A stretch of DNA of 50,397 nt from Metasolibacillus sp. (GCF_025291715.1 NZ_JAMBIZ010000029.1:1-50397); one strand, 5' to 3'. Shown: positions 8,226 to 17,093, numbered from the stretch's first letter. Program-made: numbers and translations. Notes: generated by a model not told the origin, from the sequence alone.

Positions 8226-8966
8226 ATGCTATATCAACAAGAGAAAGTAGAGCGTGCCTTTGAGATGTACAGTGAGCTGGCAATGGAAGGGCGTGTGACA
8301 GGAGAAGCTGTCCGCTTATTTAAAATTGATACTGACTTTCGAGCTTTAGTTGAGATGTTTTGTAAAAAAGTACAGGCCATTTGTATTGAAGTAGGTGATG
8401 AGGTGCTGCTTGTGCCTGAAACGAGGCTATCACCATTCCATGTAACAAACGAAGCGTTAAAGCGCGAATATTTTAAATCAAAAGGTCGCAATGATGATTT
8501 ATATTTAATGTATTTTGCGACGATTTGTGTGATTGGAGAGTTTTATAATGCCTTTCATTCCATTCATCCAACGCGTCCGTTTATTACAATTGAAGAGTGG
8601 ATTCAAGCGATTGATCGTCGGATGGCAACATTGCGTGAATATGATGAGGAAACATTGAAGGAGAAGGAAAAGCAGTATTCCTATCGTTGGCATATGCTGT
8701 TAGAAAAATGGGACGGGCTTGATGATGTCAAGGAAACAGCAAAGCGCCAAAGCGCCAATACGATGAGTAGAGTAAGTTTTTTACATACAACATGTCGCTT
8801 TTTGCGTGATGAAGAAATATTGATTGAAACAGGTATTGGTGAATTTGAGCTGACCGAAAAAGCGAAAGTCATTATCGGAAATTATTTTATGGATTCAGAA
8901 TATAATCGAGGAATTATCGCCTTTTTATATAGCATGAAGGAGGAAGACGATGCCGACCATTACTAA
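8226..8966 (+). CDS. jetB: Wadjet subunit JetB (MukE-like, DUF4194)
   Basis: JetB is the small winged-helix (KITE) subunit that binds JetA in the Wadjet SMC complex. The 246-residue protein is all helix and short strand, with the DUF4194-type layout. It begins MLYQQEKVERAFEMYSELAM and ends with a segment (SRVSFLHTTCRFLRDEEILI) typical of the second winged helix. The ATG at 8226 follows AGGAGGG, one base after the jetA stop codon. The 3' end overlaps jetC by 17 bases. The position between jetA and jetC is as expected. Confidence 0.87.
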   Translation: MLYQQEKVERAFEMYSELAMEGRVTGEAVRLFKIDTDFRALVEMFCKKVQAICIEVGDEVLLVPETRLSPFHVTNEALKREYFKSKGRNDDLYLMYFATICVIGEFYNAFHSIHPTRPFITIEEWIQAIDRRMATLREYDEETLKEKEKQYSYRWHMLLEKWDGLDDVKETAKRQSANTMSRVSFLHTTCRFLRDEEILIETGIGEFELTEKAKVIIGNYFMDSEYNRGIIAFLYSMKEEDDADHY

Positions 8967-11900
8967 AATTCGTTTTGCTAATGTCATTTATGAGCAAGGC
9001 TCAAAGCGCTATCATGATGAAACATTTCAATTTAACACGCATAATGGAGCGATTTTATTAGAAAATGGCGGAGGTAAGACCGTATTTATTCAAGCGGCGA
9101 TGCAGGCAATTATTCCGCATGCCACTGTTGCTAATCGCCAAATTAAAGAAACCTTTTATTTAGAGGAAGGACCTGCACATATTGCAATTGAATGGCTGCT
9201 GAACGAGCGACCACGCCAATATGTCGTGACAGCTGTTACCCTTTATACAAAAAATAATAAAGTAGAATCGCTACGTTATGTTTATGAATATGGTGAGGGC
9301 GATAAGCAGGCTATTGATGCGATACCTTTTACGAAGCGAGAAGCGGGGATGCAATATCCAGCAAGCAAGGATGATATGCAGCTTTATTTTCAAGGAATTG
9401 TACAGCAAACGCCGATGCGCGCAAAGCTTTTTCCACAGTCGATTAAGGCTTTCACCGATTATTTAGAGAGCAATTATTTTATCATTCGTGAAGAGTGGGA
9501 AAATATGATTGTGATGAATAGTGCAGAAGGCGGCATCGAAAAGGTTTTTGAGGAGTGCAAAGGGACGCAGGAGCTATTTGATCGTTTGTTGATTCCTTCT
9601 GTTGAAAATGCCGATAAGCATTTCAATCCGCTTAGTATGGCTGATCAGTTTGAAAAACAGCGCAGCAATTTAAAAAAATATAAAGAGTTTAATGAAAAGA
9701 AACTTGAATACTATGCGATGCAGGAGCGTATGGAGCAATATGTGCATAAATTCCGAGTTTATAATGATGCCTTGGTGAACTATAGGGAACAGCAGCAACA
9801 GGCGGTAGCATATGTTCACTACTTGCAGCAACAGCGAGAGCAGGCGGAGAAAGATGTGAAATTGATTGAAGAACAGCTTGCCGATTTGAAAAATGTACAG
9901 CAACAGCTTGTGCAGCGTCAGCAAGCATTAACGATTTATAAGGAGCAGGACAAGCAACGACAGCTACAAGAAGAGTTAATTGTAGCTGAAGAAAAATTCA
10001 ATCAAATTGAAAGCAAGCTCAAGGTACGTCAGCTTGACAAAGCTTCATTAGAATATGCAATAGATGCAGAAAAGCTGAAGCAAGCGGAGGAAACGATTGC
10101 CCATGCGCGTGTACTATTGCAGCAAGAAAATGAAAAAGAGGATATTGATGATTTACAAAATGAGCTAGAGCTGTACAAAGGGCAATGGCTTTATTTATTA
10201 GAAGTAAAAAAAGAACAGCTACAAAATAAATTAGCTGCAACAACACGTGATATCCAAAAGCTAAAGAATAAGGAGCTTGAAATTACCTCAAATTTAGAGG
10301 AGACACGCAAGGATATGCAAGAGGCGAGCAAGCGTGTAACTAAAAATGACACATTGATTCAAGAAAAATCGAAGCAATTAACACAGTTAAAGCGTAAGCT
10401 AGTAGCGCATGAAAATGAGCAAGTAGAGGACTTATTGAAGCAATGGATTGGGCGTGCCACACAATTAGAGCAAACAAGCCATGAGCATGAGAAACATTTG
10501 AAGGTACTGGAGCAGCAAGCGGTGGAACAGCAACAAATGAGCAAGCTGTTAGTAGAGAAACAAGTAGACTTAGAGAAGAAAATTAGTGTACTTGACCACC
10601 GACTACAGTCATTTGAGGAAGAGGAAGCATCAGTGAAAGCTCGTCTACAAACGGTCTTGCATCAAATGAGCATGACTGCACGCATTTATGACCGCGCGAT
10701 GAGCTACACAAACCAGCTACAGGAAAAAATAACGCAGTTACAAGCCGACCATGCAGAAAAACTAGTTGTGGAGCGTAAAGCGAGGCGTTATTTGGATGAC
10801 TATGGCGGGCAAAGCCAATTTTTTGCTGAGCCATATTTAGCTGAGCAAATCCAGCATTGGTCACAGTTTACACATATTCAAACAGGTGTTGATTATTTGC
10901 AATCATTAGAAGAAGCAATTGATGTGCAGCAAATTGCCTACCCATTTTGGGCGATAACGCTTATTACAACTGCAAATGAAAGGCAGGCATTGATTGATAA
11001 AGTGCATGTGCTGGCAGATAAGCTAACAACACCAATTGTTGTGTTAACACGTGAAGAGGCAAAACAGCTTGTACAAGGTGAGCCATTTGATGAGGCATGG
11101 ATTGCTCCGTTATTTTGGCGAGAGCATGTAGATAAATCTGCGTTTTTACAATGGAAGCAAAGCGCAACAGCAGAAGCGAGCTTTGTGGAAAAAGAGCGTA
11201 AGGAAATCGAAAAAAAGCTATCAGACGTGGAGCAAGCTTATACGACGCTGACAACATTTCTTGAAAAATATCCATATGAGCATTTTAAGCAGTTAAATGA
11301 GCAACACTTTGAGGCAAAGGAAGCGCATAGTAAGGCTGAATATGATTTACGTCAAGTAGAGCAAAAAATAGCAGAAACCGAAACAACGAAAAAGCAAGTA
11401 GAACAATTATTACAGCAAGAAAAAGAGGAGCTGCGCAATTTAAATTTTGAGCGTATTCCGAATGCGCAGGAGTATCAGCGTATTCACAAGCAAATCGAGC
11501 CATTACAGGCACAGAAGAAAATCGATGAAGTAGAAGTGACCCGCTTAGTGCAAGTTGTGCAGCAGCTTTCGCAAAATAAAGATAATTTGCAGCAGCAATG
11601 GCTTGATATGACATCAGAAAAGCTAAATATTGAGCACAGTATCATGCATGAAATTGAACAGCACGAAATTTACCAGCAGCGAGCAGCATTAACGGTACGT
11701 GCTACGACATTGTCTGAGCATGCATTGAAGCTAGAGGTGACACGCATAGAGGAAGCGCTCAAGAAAATGTCCGCAACAATTCAGCAATTGCAGGAGCGAA
11801 TTGATACGCATGAAAAACTAGTGCGGGATTATCGCGATTCGCTTGAGCGCAAGCTTGCGGAACATCCAGCATTGGATAAACAAATAGCTTTACCAGTCCA

Positions 11901-13356
11901 ACCTGAGGGGATGCTAAAGCAACTTCAACAAGAAATGAATCGTTTAATTGCTGCAAAGGTAGAGCCATTGAGTGCTGTGGAGCAAAAAAAGGAAGCTTTG
12001 CAATCTTTAAAAGGCAGTATTCAGACATTAATTGCGCAATATGAAGGGGAGGTGCCAGCACGCACCGCTTCGATTGAAGAGCTACAGCAAGTGTTACAGG
12101 TTGATTTTGAACGCTATGAGCAGAAGCTTACTTATACGAAAAGTGAATATACGCGTATAAATAAGCAGGCAAAAAATTTAGCGTTAGCTGAGGAGCAGTC
12201 AAAGGATAGTTATTTCCGCCATCAGCTCAATAAAATTAAGCAAATTCCATCACTATCTACTGAGCAGCAAATAGCCTTTTTATATGAATATGAAAAAGAG
12301 CTAAAGCAAATTTTCGCAAAGCTAGATGCCAATTTGAAGGAATTGCAAAGTCAGCAGCAAATGATGGATAAGGAAAAGCAGCAATTCCGTCAGTTTTGTA
12401 CTACTTTGCAAGATCACAAGCTAAGTAAAGTGACGATGGATGGCATTGAAAATCATCATACGTACAAAGCAATAATGGAGCATCAACAGCTTATCAATCA
12501 AACGATTCAGCAGGCAATTCATCTTGCTGATGCAGCGATTCAAGAGTATGACAAAGACCAGCAGCAAATTATTCAATATGCCGTACAGCAGCTTGTTAGA
12601 ATCCGACATAATTTATTGGAAATTCCTAAAAAGACGCGTATTCGAACAGAGAACGAAACAAAAGATATGTATCAATTTGTTATTCCTGAGTGGGAGGAGC
12701 ATGAGGCAAAGGACGCGATTCGCGATTATATTAACTGGATTTTAACGACGCTTGAGCAAGATAAATACCGCGATGAGTATGGCAACGAGGATGTAGCGAG
12801 CATCCGCAAATTTTTGGAAAAACATTTGCAAACAGTGCCGTTGCTGCACCAAGTGCTTGGCAATAAAAAAATGCAAGTAAAATGCCGCAAAGTAGAAAGC
12901 GAGCGCCAAATCTCTTCTAACTTCTATAGCTGGGAGCAGTCCAATAAATGGTCAGGCGGGGAAAGCTGGAGCAAAAACATGGCCCTGTATTTAGGTATTT
13001 TGAAATTTATCGCAGAAAAGTCAGGCGGCCCAATGAATACGAAACGTAATCGCGCGCTCATACTCGATAATCCTTTCGGCAAAGCATCGAGCGATCATGT
13101 ATTAAGCCCTGTATTTTATATCGCCGAGCAGCTCGGTTTCCAAATGATTGCACTAACTGCCCATGCGGAAGGTAAGTACATCGCCGACTACTTCCCAGTC
13201 GTTTACAGCTGCCGACTTCGCTCGGTACGCAACGCATCACATCAAGTGGTTCAAAAAGAGCAGCAGCTAAACAAAGCCTTCTTTGCCGACAATCAGCCAG
13301 AGGCACTGCATTATGTTGGTGAGAGGAAGCAGATGACGTTGTTTGAGGATGAGTAA
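8950..13356 (+). CDS. jetC: Wadjet SMC-like ATPase JetC
   Basis: JetC is the SbcC/MukB-like motor that extrudes DNA loops and measures circular plasmids for cleavage by JetD. The 1468-residue protein has an N-terminal Walker A (LLENGGGKTVFIQ, about 36-48), two long coiled-coil arms rich in Gln, Glu and Lys flanking a central hinge-like segment (about 600-740, containing YGGQSQFFAEPYL), and a C-terminal head. The head shows the ABC signature WSGGESWSKN (about 1333-1343) and Walker B ALILDNPFG (about 1368-1376). The ATG at 8950 follows AAGGAGGAAGACG inside jetB. The length is normal for the family and no motif is lost, so the operon looks functional. Confidence 0.93.
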   Translation: MPTITKIRFANVIYEQGSKRYHDETFQFNTHNGAILLENGGGKTVFIQAAMQAIIPHATVANRQIKETFYLEEGPAHIAIEWLLNERPRQYVVTAVTLYTKNNKVESLRYVYEYGEGDKQAIDAIPFTKREAGMQYPASKDDMQLYFQGIVQQTPMRAKLFPQSIKAFTDYLESNYFIIREEWENMIVMNSAEGGIEKVFEECKGTQELFDRLLIPSVENADKHFNPLSMADQFEKQRSNLKKYKEFNEKKLEYYAMQERMEQYVHKFRVYNDALVNYREQQQQAVAYVHYLQQQREQAEKDVKLIEEQLADLKNVQQQLVQRQQALTIYKEQDKQRQLQEELIVAEEKFNQIESKLKVRQLDKASLEYAIDAEKLKQAEETIAHARVLLQQENEKEDIDDLQNELELYKGQWLYLLEVKKEQLQNKLAATTRDIQKLKNKELEITSNLEETRKDMQEASKRVTKNDTLIQEKSKQLTQLKRKLVAHENEQVEDLLKQWIGRATQLEQTSHEHEKHLKVLEQQAVEQQQMSKLLVEKQVDLEKKISVLDHRLQSFEEEEASVKARLQTVLHQMSMTARIYDRAMSYTNQLQEKITQLQADHAEKLVVERKARRYLDDYGGQSQFFAEPYLAEQIQHWSQFTHIQTGVDYLQSLEEAIDVQQIAYPFWAITLITTANERQALIDKVHVLADKLTTPIVVLTREEAKQLVQGEPFDEAWIAPLFWREHVDKSAFLQWKQSATAEASFVEKERKEIEKKLSDVEQAYTTLTTFLEKYPYEHFKQLNEQHFEAKEAHSKAEYDLRQVEQKIAETETTKKQVEQLLQQEKEELRNLNFERIPNAQEYQRIHKQIEPLQAQKKIDEVEVTRLVQVVQQLSQNKDNLQQQWLDMTSEKLNIEHSIMHEIEQHEIYQQRAALTVRATTLSEHALKLEVTRIEEALKKMSATIQQLQERIDTHEKLVRDYRDSLERKLAEHPALDKQIALPVQPEGMLKQLQQEMNRLIAAKVEPLSAVEQKKEALQSLKGSIQTLIAQYEGEVPARTASIEELQQVLQVDFERYEQKLTYTKSEYTRINKQAKNLALAEEQSKDSYFRHQLNKIKQIPSLSTEQQIAFLYEYEKELKQIFAKLDANLKELQSQQQMMDKEKQQFRQFCTTLQDHKLSKVTMDGIENHHTYKAIMEHQQLINQTIQQAIHLADAAIQEYDKDQQQIIQYAVQQLVRIRHNLLEIPKKTRIRTENETKDMYQFVIPEWEEHEAKDAIRDYINWILTTLEQDKYRDEYGNEDVASIRKFLEKHLQTVPLLHQVLGNKKMQVKCRKVESERQISSNFYSWEQSNKWSGGESWSKNMALYLGILKFIAEKSGGPMNTKRNRALILDNPFGKASSDHVLSPVFYIAEQLGFQMIALTAHAEGKYIADYFPVVYSCRLRSVRNASHQVVQKEQQLNKAFFADNQPEALHYVGERKQMTLFEDE

Positions 13357-13452
13357 GTATGTTTAATCATTTTACTTCCCAATATTTGATTGAGTATAAA
13401 ATAGTTTTGGTTAATAATAAACTAATTGATAGCTAAATCAAGAAAGGTATGA

Positions 13453-13877
13453 TTGAAAATGCTTTCTTTAGAAGGGTACATTTCAAAAAGAAAAATAGAA
13501 GATAAGATAAATGAGTATGACATTGATTCTAGAAATGAGAATATATGGATTTGTGTGAATTATATTTTTGAATATTTTAATCAATACTCAAATACTGAAG
13601 AAATAGGACAAAGGATTGGAGTAAATATAGAATAAATATTTGGATTTTTGCTTTTAATTATTTATCTCGTTTTTTTGATAATGATAGTTTATGGCCAGCA
13701 CAACATAGGATTAAAAGTAATGAAATAGGCATAAATTATTTTTATGATTATAAGCAAAAAAATAATCTTTTTAATTTAAATACACTTTACAGTAAAATTT
13801 CAAACAAATCTTTTGTTCAAGGTAAACAGCAATACATTGAAATAATTTTCATGTATATTTGGCTTCATAATATATGA
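13453..13877 (+). pseudogene. AT-rich gene split by a frameshift, family unknown
   Basis: A first frame opens at TTG 13453 (or ATG 13459) after AAAGG and encodes about 60 residues (LSLEGYISKRKIEDKINEYD ...), ending in TAA at about 13635. The same protein seems to resume in another frame (INIWIFAFNYLSRFFDNDSL ... IIFMYIWLHNI) and stops at 13875-13877. Joined, it would be about 140 residues, rich in Asn, Ile, Tyr and Lys. The base composition is clearly more AT-rich than jetC, pointing to separate acquisition. A programmed frameshift is not excluded, but I see no slippery heptamer with a following structure. Confidence 0.45.
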
Positions 13878-13979
13878 GGAGATGAAGATAATTATTGGGA
13901 ACAATATAGCGCCATAAATCTTTAACATAGGATTTAAAACAAGCTGAATAAATGCTCAAAATGTAAGGGAGTGAAATGA

Positions 13980-14978
13980 ATGCCAATCCAATCAGCACAT
14001 CTTCAAAATTTTACAGTGTTTGAAGATATGCAAGTGCAGTTTTCAAAAGGGATTAATGTGATTGTTGGAACAAATGGAACAGGAAAAACACATTTGATGA
14101 AGGTAATGTATGGGATTTGCGAAGAAATAAGTTCCAGCCAAGAAGATGAAGTAATGGATATTGCTCTAAGTTATTTTTCTGTGGAATCTCTACAATTAGT
14201 TAAAGTTAATGCCCAACAAGCAATCGTTAGTGTAGTTCTTACTGATGAAAATTCAGCAACTTATGAAATTGATAATTCACAAAAACGTAGCAAGAATACG
14301 TTGGACGGTTTTAATTTCCATTTAGATTTTAATGTGAAATCAATCTTCATCCCTGCAAAGGAAATGCTGTCCCATTCCAAAGGTCTTTTGGCACTTTATA
14401 ATAAATATAAAATACCTTTTGATAAGACGTATGTTGATATTGTTATTAATGCTGAATTGCCTGAAGCTCGTAATATGTCTAAGTTAAATGATGCTCTATT
14501 ACAAACCATTTCCAAAGTTATTGGTGGGGAAGTGCTACATGAAAACGGCATATTTTACATTAAAAAAGCGAATGGGGCGAAAATTGAATTTCCTGTAGAA
14601 GCAGAAGGTTTACGTAAGTTTGGTTTATTGTGGAAGCTAATAAAAAATGGCTTATTTGAAAAGGATACAGTGCTTTTTTGGGATGAACCTGAAGCAAATA
14701 TCAACCCAGAGCTTATGCCCATTTTAGTTGAATTAATGTTAGAGCTTGAACGAAAAGGCGTGCAGTTATTCATTGCGACACATAGTTATAACTTAGCAAA
14801 ATATCTTGAAATTAAGCGGAGAAAAGAAGAACAAGTGCTATTCCACCATTTACATCAAACTGAGCAAGGGGTACAAGTAGACAGTAGTGTTTATTTTGGC
14901 GAATTGGAAGATAATCCAATTATAGAAGCAGATACAAAATTATTGGATGAAGTCATTGAGGGAAATTTCGATGACTAA
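13980..14978 (+). CDS. AAA/ABC-type ATPase (AAA_21/OLD-like), putative defence ATPase
   Basis: The 332-residue protein begins IQSAHLQNFTVFEDMQVQFS, the usual first strand of RecF/OLD-like ATPases. It has Walker A GTNGTGKT (30-37), a signature-like segment (PVEAEGLRKFGLLWKL, about 201-216), Walker B with adjacent catalytic Glu (VLFWDEPEANINPEL, about 231-245), and an H-loop (FIATHSYNLAKYLE, about 262-275). It lacks coiled-coil arms and a fused Toprim, so it resembles the compact ATPases of two-gene defence systems such as PARIS or Septu rather than SMC or OLD. The ATG at 13980 follows AAGGGAGTG. Its end overlaps the next gene by 8 bases (ATGACTAA), so the two are translationally coupled. The role in defence is inferred from the layout and location. 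Confidence 0.85.
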   Translation: MPIQSAHLQNFTVFEDMQVQFSKGINVIVGTNGTGKTHLMKVMYGICEEISSSQEDEVMDIALSYFSVESLQLVKVNAQQAIVSVVLTDENSATYEIDNSQKRSKNTLDGFNFHLDFNVKSIFIPAKEMLSHSKGLLALYNKYKIPFDKTYVDIVINAELPEARNMSKLNDALLQTISKVIGGEVLHENGIFYIKKANGAKIEFPVEAEGLRKFGLLWKLIKNGLFEKDTVLFWDEPEANINPELMPILVELMLELERKGVQLFIATHSYNLAKYLEIKRRKEEQVLFHHLHQTEQGVQVDSSVYFGELEDNPIIEADTKLLDEVIEGNFDD

Positions 14979-15507
14979 TTGTAAAATCGTTGTGGAAGAG
15001 AATGGACGCTTTCAGTTTGACTTTTCAGCACTTGATTATGTATGGCAATTTCACGATAGTGTTGTGAAAACAATGCTAAGCGATGTTGATTTTATTACTG
15101 AAACTGCACAAGAGGTTGTTTTTATTGAGTATAAAAATGCTAATATTAAGAATGCAGTAAATCCAGATGCAATGCTACAAAAGATAAAGCATGAAACATT
15201 TTATTCTAAAATAGCACGCAAATTTTATGATAGTTTATTGTTATTTTGGGCATGTAAAGGAAATGAAAAAGAGCTTCCAATTACATTTGTATTAATTATT
15301 GAACATCCTATTTTAGACAAAAAGCTACGAAGACAATTGAAGTTGAAAATTGAAAAACAATTGCCATTACAGTTGAATATTCCAATGATTGCAAGACAAA
15401 TGATATCAAGCTTTGAAGTATTGAGCTTGGATGAATGGCAGGAGCGATTTCCACAGATTGTAGTTAGAGAAGTTATACCAATAGATGAAACTCCTACTCA
15501 GTTTTGA
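14971..15507 (+). CDS. Small partner of the ATPase with a PD-(D/E)xK-like motif
   Basis: I do not recognise the family. The 178-residue protein has an acidic pair in LSDVDF (D38, D40), followed after about 12 residues by VVFIEYKNANI (E53, K55). This is the D-x(n)-E-x-K arrangement on two strands expected of a PD-(D/E)xK nuclease core. The region after it (KIKHETFYSKIARKFYDSLL, then LPITFVLIIEHP) fits the helix and third strand of that fold. The ATG at 14971 overlaps the ATPase stop codon (ATGACTAA), with GAGGG upstream, so production is coupled to the ATPase. A terminator overlaps its last codons, closing a two-gene operon. Nuclease activity is inference. Confidence 0.7.
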   Translation: MTNCKIVVEENGRFQFDFSALDYVWQFHDSVVKTMLSDVDFITETAQEVVFIEYKNANIKNAVNPDAMLQKIKHETFYSKIARKFYDSLLLFWACKGNEKELPITFVLIIEHPILDKKLRRQLKLKIEKQLPLQLNIPMIARQMISSFEVLSLDEWQERFPQIVVREVIPIDETPTQF

Positions 15508-15521
15508 GGTAGGAGTTTTTT
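15488..15521 (+). terminator. Strong terminator overlapping the end of the ATPase-partner operon
   Basis: AAACTCCTAC (15488-15497) pairs perfectly with GTAGGAGTTT (15509-15518), followed by T's to 15521. The stop codon at 15505-15507 lies in the loop, so coding sequence and terminator are compacted together. Confidence 0.85.
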
Positions 15522-15522
15522 A

Positions 15523-16065
15523 TTCAATGCACATGACCGCAAATCGTGCGAAGGATTATTTGAAAAGCTAGTATTATCAAAATTTATTGTTGCAGGAAAA
15601 TATGATAAGAAAAAAAACGTATTCATTTAAATATTATCGCAGCAGACGAGTTTTATACGTATTATGATGGCGTGATTTATAACATCTTGTATTCAGGTGA
15701 TGTAGGCGAGGAAGAAATGGTTACATTTGTACAGGATTTTATTGTGCAAAATACAATCCAAAAGCTTGATTTTGAGAGAAAATATGAAGGCTGGGGTTCG
15801 ATGATGTGGGTTCTTGCTGTGGTAGGTATCCTGTTAGTATGTTTTATCATATTGCTTTTTTATATTGCAAATTTAAAAGGCAAAAGTAAAAAAGTGAAGG
15901 TGCTGATATTTGGTCTTGGTTTATTATTTATCATTACGCCATTAATCAGTGGGGCAATCGCTATGATGGCTAATGTTTGTTCTTGTGCTGCCAATCGGGA
16001 TTGTAGTTTCTTTGCTCATTACGATTTATGGTATTGTCCTCTTCATAAAGGATAGAAAAAGTTAA
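15523..16065 (+). pseudogene. Multi-pass membrane protein gene with two frameshifts
   Basis: A coding-like frame without a start (HDRKSCEGLFEKLVLSKFIV) runs into an A8 run at about 15610. One extra A there would join it to the next frame (IHLNIIAADEFYTYYDGVIY), which continues as a membrane protein with segments at about WVLAVVGILLVCFIILLFYI and VLIFGLGLLFIITPLI. Near 15985 the frame breaks again: another frame supplies a convincing hydrophobic end (LPIGIVVSLLITIYGIVLFI, then KDRKS and TAA at 16063-16065). Two breaks and a missing start argue for a pseudogene. The family is unknown. Confidence 0.55.
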
Positions 16066-16083
16066 ATCAAATCCATATAAAAC

Positions 16084-16112
16084 TTGTAGGATAAGAAGGG
16101 TTATGCTACAAT
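16084..16112 (+). promoter_or_regulatory. Sigma-A promoter of the SAM riboswitch transcript
   Basis: TTGTAG (16084-16089) and TACAAT (16107-16112) are separated by 17 bases, and the riboswitch P1 stem begins 17 bases downstream of the -10 box. Both spacing and position fit a vegetative promoter. Confidence 0.6.
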
Positions 16113-16128
16113 CAACATAATTTCATAG

Positions 16129-16229
16129 CTTATCAAGAGAGATTGAGGGATTTGGCCCGATGACGTCTCAGCAACCAGCTATTTGCTAGTATGGTGCTAA
16201 ATCCAATAGGCGAATGCCTTAAAGATGAG
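16129..16229 (+). ncRNA. SAM-I (S-box) riboswitch aptamer
   Basis: The sequence carries the S-box core in order: CTTATCAAGAGA (P1 and start of P2), GAGGGA, TGGCCCGATGA, CAGCAACC, GGTGCTAAATCC and the closing AGATGAG at 16223-16229, which pairs with CTTATC. S-adenosylmethionine binding normally promotes formation of the downstream terminator and shuts off expression. A terminator hairpin follows at 16254. The regulated gene is a cyclase-family hydrolase, not an obvious methionine gene. Confidence 0.93.
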
Positions 16230-16253
16230 TGGAATACGATTATATGGCAATCG

Positions 16254-16283
16254 AAGCTCTCTTTATAAAAAGAGGGCTTTTTT
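16254..16283 (+). terminator. Riboswitch-controlled terminator
   Basis: AAGCTCTCT and AGAGGGCTT form a stem around a short loop, followed by TTTTTT. It sits 25 bases after the aptamer and 28 bases before the start codon, the normal place for a transcription-attenuation terminator. Confidence 0.85.
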
Positions 16284-16310
16284 ACATTTTATAGAAAGCA
16301 GGGATGGACG

Positions 16311-17048
16311 ATGACGAATGATTTATTACAGGCAGTTGAGCTATTAAAAGGCAAGAAATGGGTGGATTTAACGCATACATTTGGACCAGATTCTCCGCAT
16401 TTCTTTATGTTTGAGGATGCTAAGTTTGAAACGTTATTTTCACATGATGACGGCTTTTTTGCACAGCAGTTTTCATTTCCAGGGCAATATGGGACACATA
16501 TTGATCCACCAATTCATTTCGTGCGTGATGCGCGCTATTTAGATGAATTAGATTTAAAGGAGCTTGTGCTGCCACTTGTTGTCATTGATAAATCGCAAGA
16601 GGCAGAGGTGGACAATGATTTTACTTTAAGCGTTGAGGATATTTTGGCATTTGAGGCAGAGTATGGTGAAATTGAGGCAGGTACATTTGTAGCGCTGCGT
16701 ACGGATTGGAGCAAGCGTTGGCCTGATAAAGAGGCATTCAATAATAAGGATGCGGAAGGTAACAACCATATTCCAGGCTGGGGCTTTGAGGCATTGCAAT
16801 TTTTATTTAAAGAGCGCAAGGTGAGTGCAGTTGGGCATGAAACATTCGATACGGATTCCGCAGCAGATTTCCGCAAAAATGGCAATCTTCAAGGAGAATA
16901 TTTCGTGCTAGAGCAGGATACGTATCAAATCGAGCTATTAACGAACTTAGATCAATTGCCAGCGAAAGGGGCAGTCATTTTTAATATTGTGCCAAAGCCT
17001 GAAAAAGCATCTGGCTTTCCTGTGCGCTCGTTTGCGATTTTGCCATAA
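16311..17048 (+). CDS. Cyclase-family hydrolase (kynurenine-formamidase-like fold)
   Basis: The 245-residue protein matches the cyclase family (PF04199), metal-dependent amidohydrolases that include KynB and isatin hydrolase. It begins with KKWVDLTHTFGPDSPHF and has the metal-binding box GTHIDPPIHF (about residues 63-72). A later GHETFDTDSA segment (about 181-190) carries the distal His, and the C-terminus matches the family (FPVRSFAIL). The substrate cannot be read from the sequence. Control by a SAM-I riboswitch suggests a role in sulfur or one-carbon metabolism. The ATG at 16311 follows CAGGGATGG. A terminator follows, so it is monocistronic. Confidence 0.88.
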   Translation: MTNDLLQAVELLKGKKWVDLTHTFGPDSPHFFMFEDAKFETLFSHDDGFFAQQFSFPGQYGTHIDPPIHFVRDARYLDELDLKELVLPLVVIDKSQEAEVDNDFTLSVEDILAFEAEYGEIEAGTFVALRTDWSKRWPDKEAFNNKDAEGNNHIPGWGFEALQFLFKERKVSAVGHETFDTDSAADFRKNGNLQGEYFVLEQDTYQIELLTNLDQLPAKGAVIFNIVPKPEKASGFPVRSFAILP

Positions 17049-17054
17049 TGATTG

Positions 17055-17093
17055 ACGCATGGAATCAATGAAAGTTGATTTCATGTGTTTTTT
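17055..17093 (+). terminator. Terminator after the cyclase-family gene
   Basis: ACGCATGGAATCAA (17055-17068) pairs with TTGATTTCATGTGT (17075-17088) through G-T wobbles, then TTTT follows. It lies 6 bases after the stop codon. Confidence 0.75.

Noticed and set aside
13600-13640. Programmed frameshift in the 13453-13877 gene
   Set aside because: No slippery heptamer or downstream pseudoknot was found, so simple decay is more likely.
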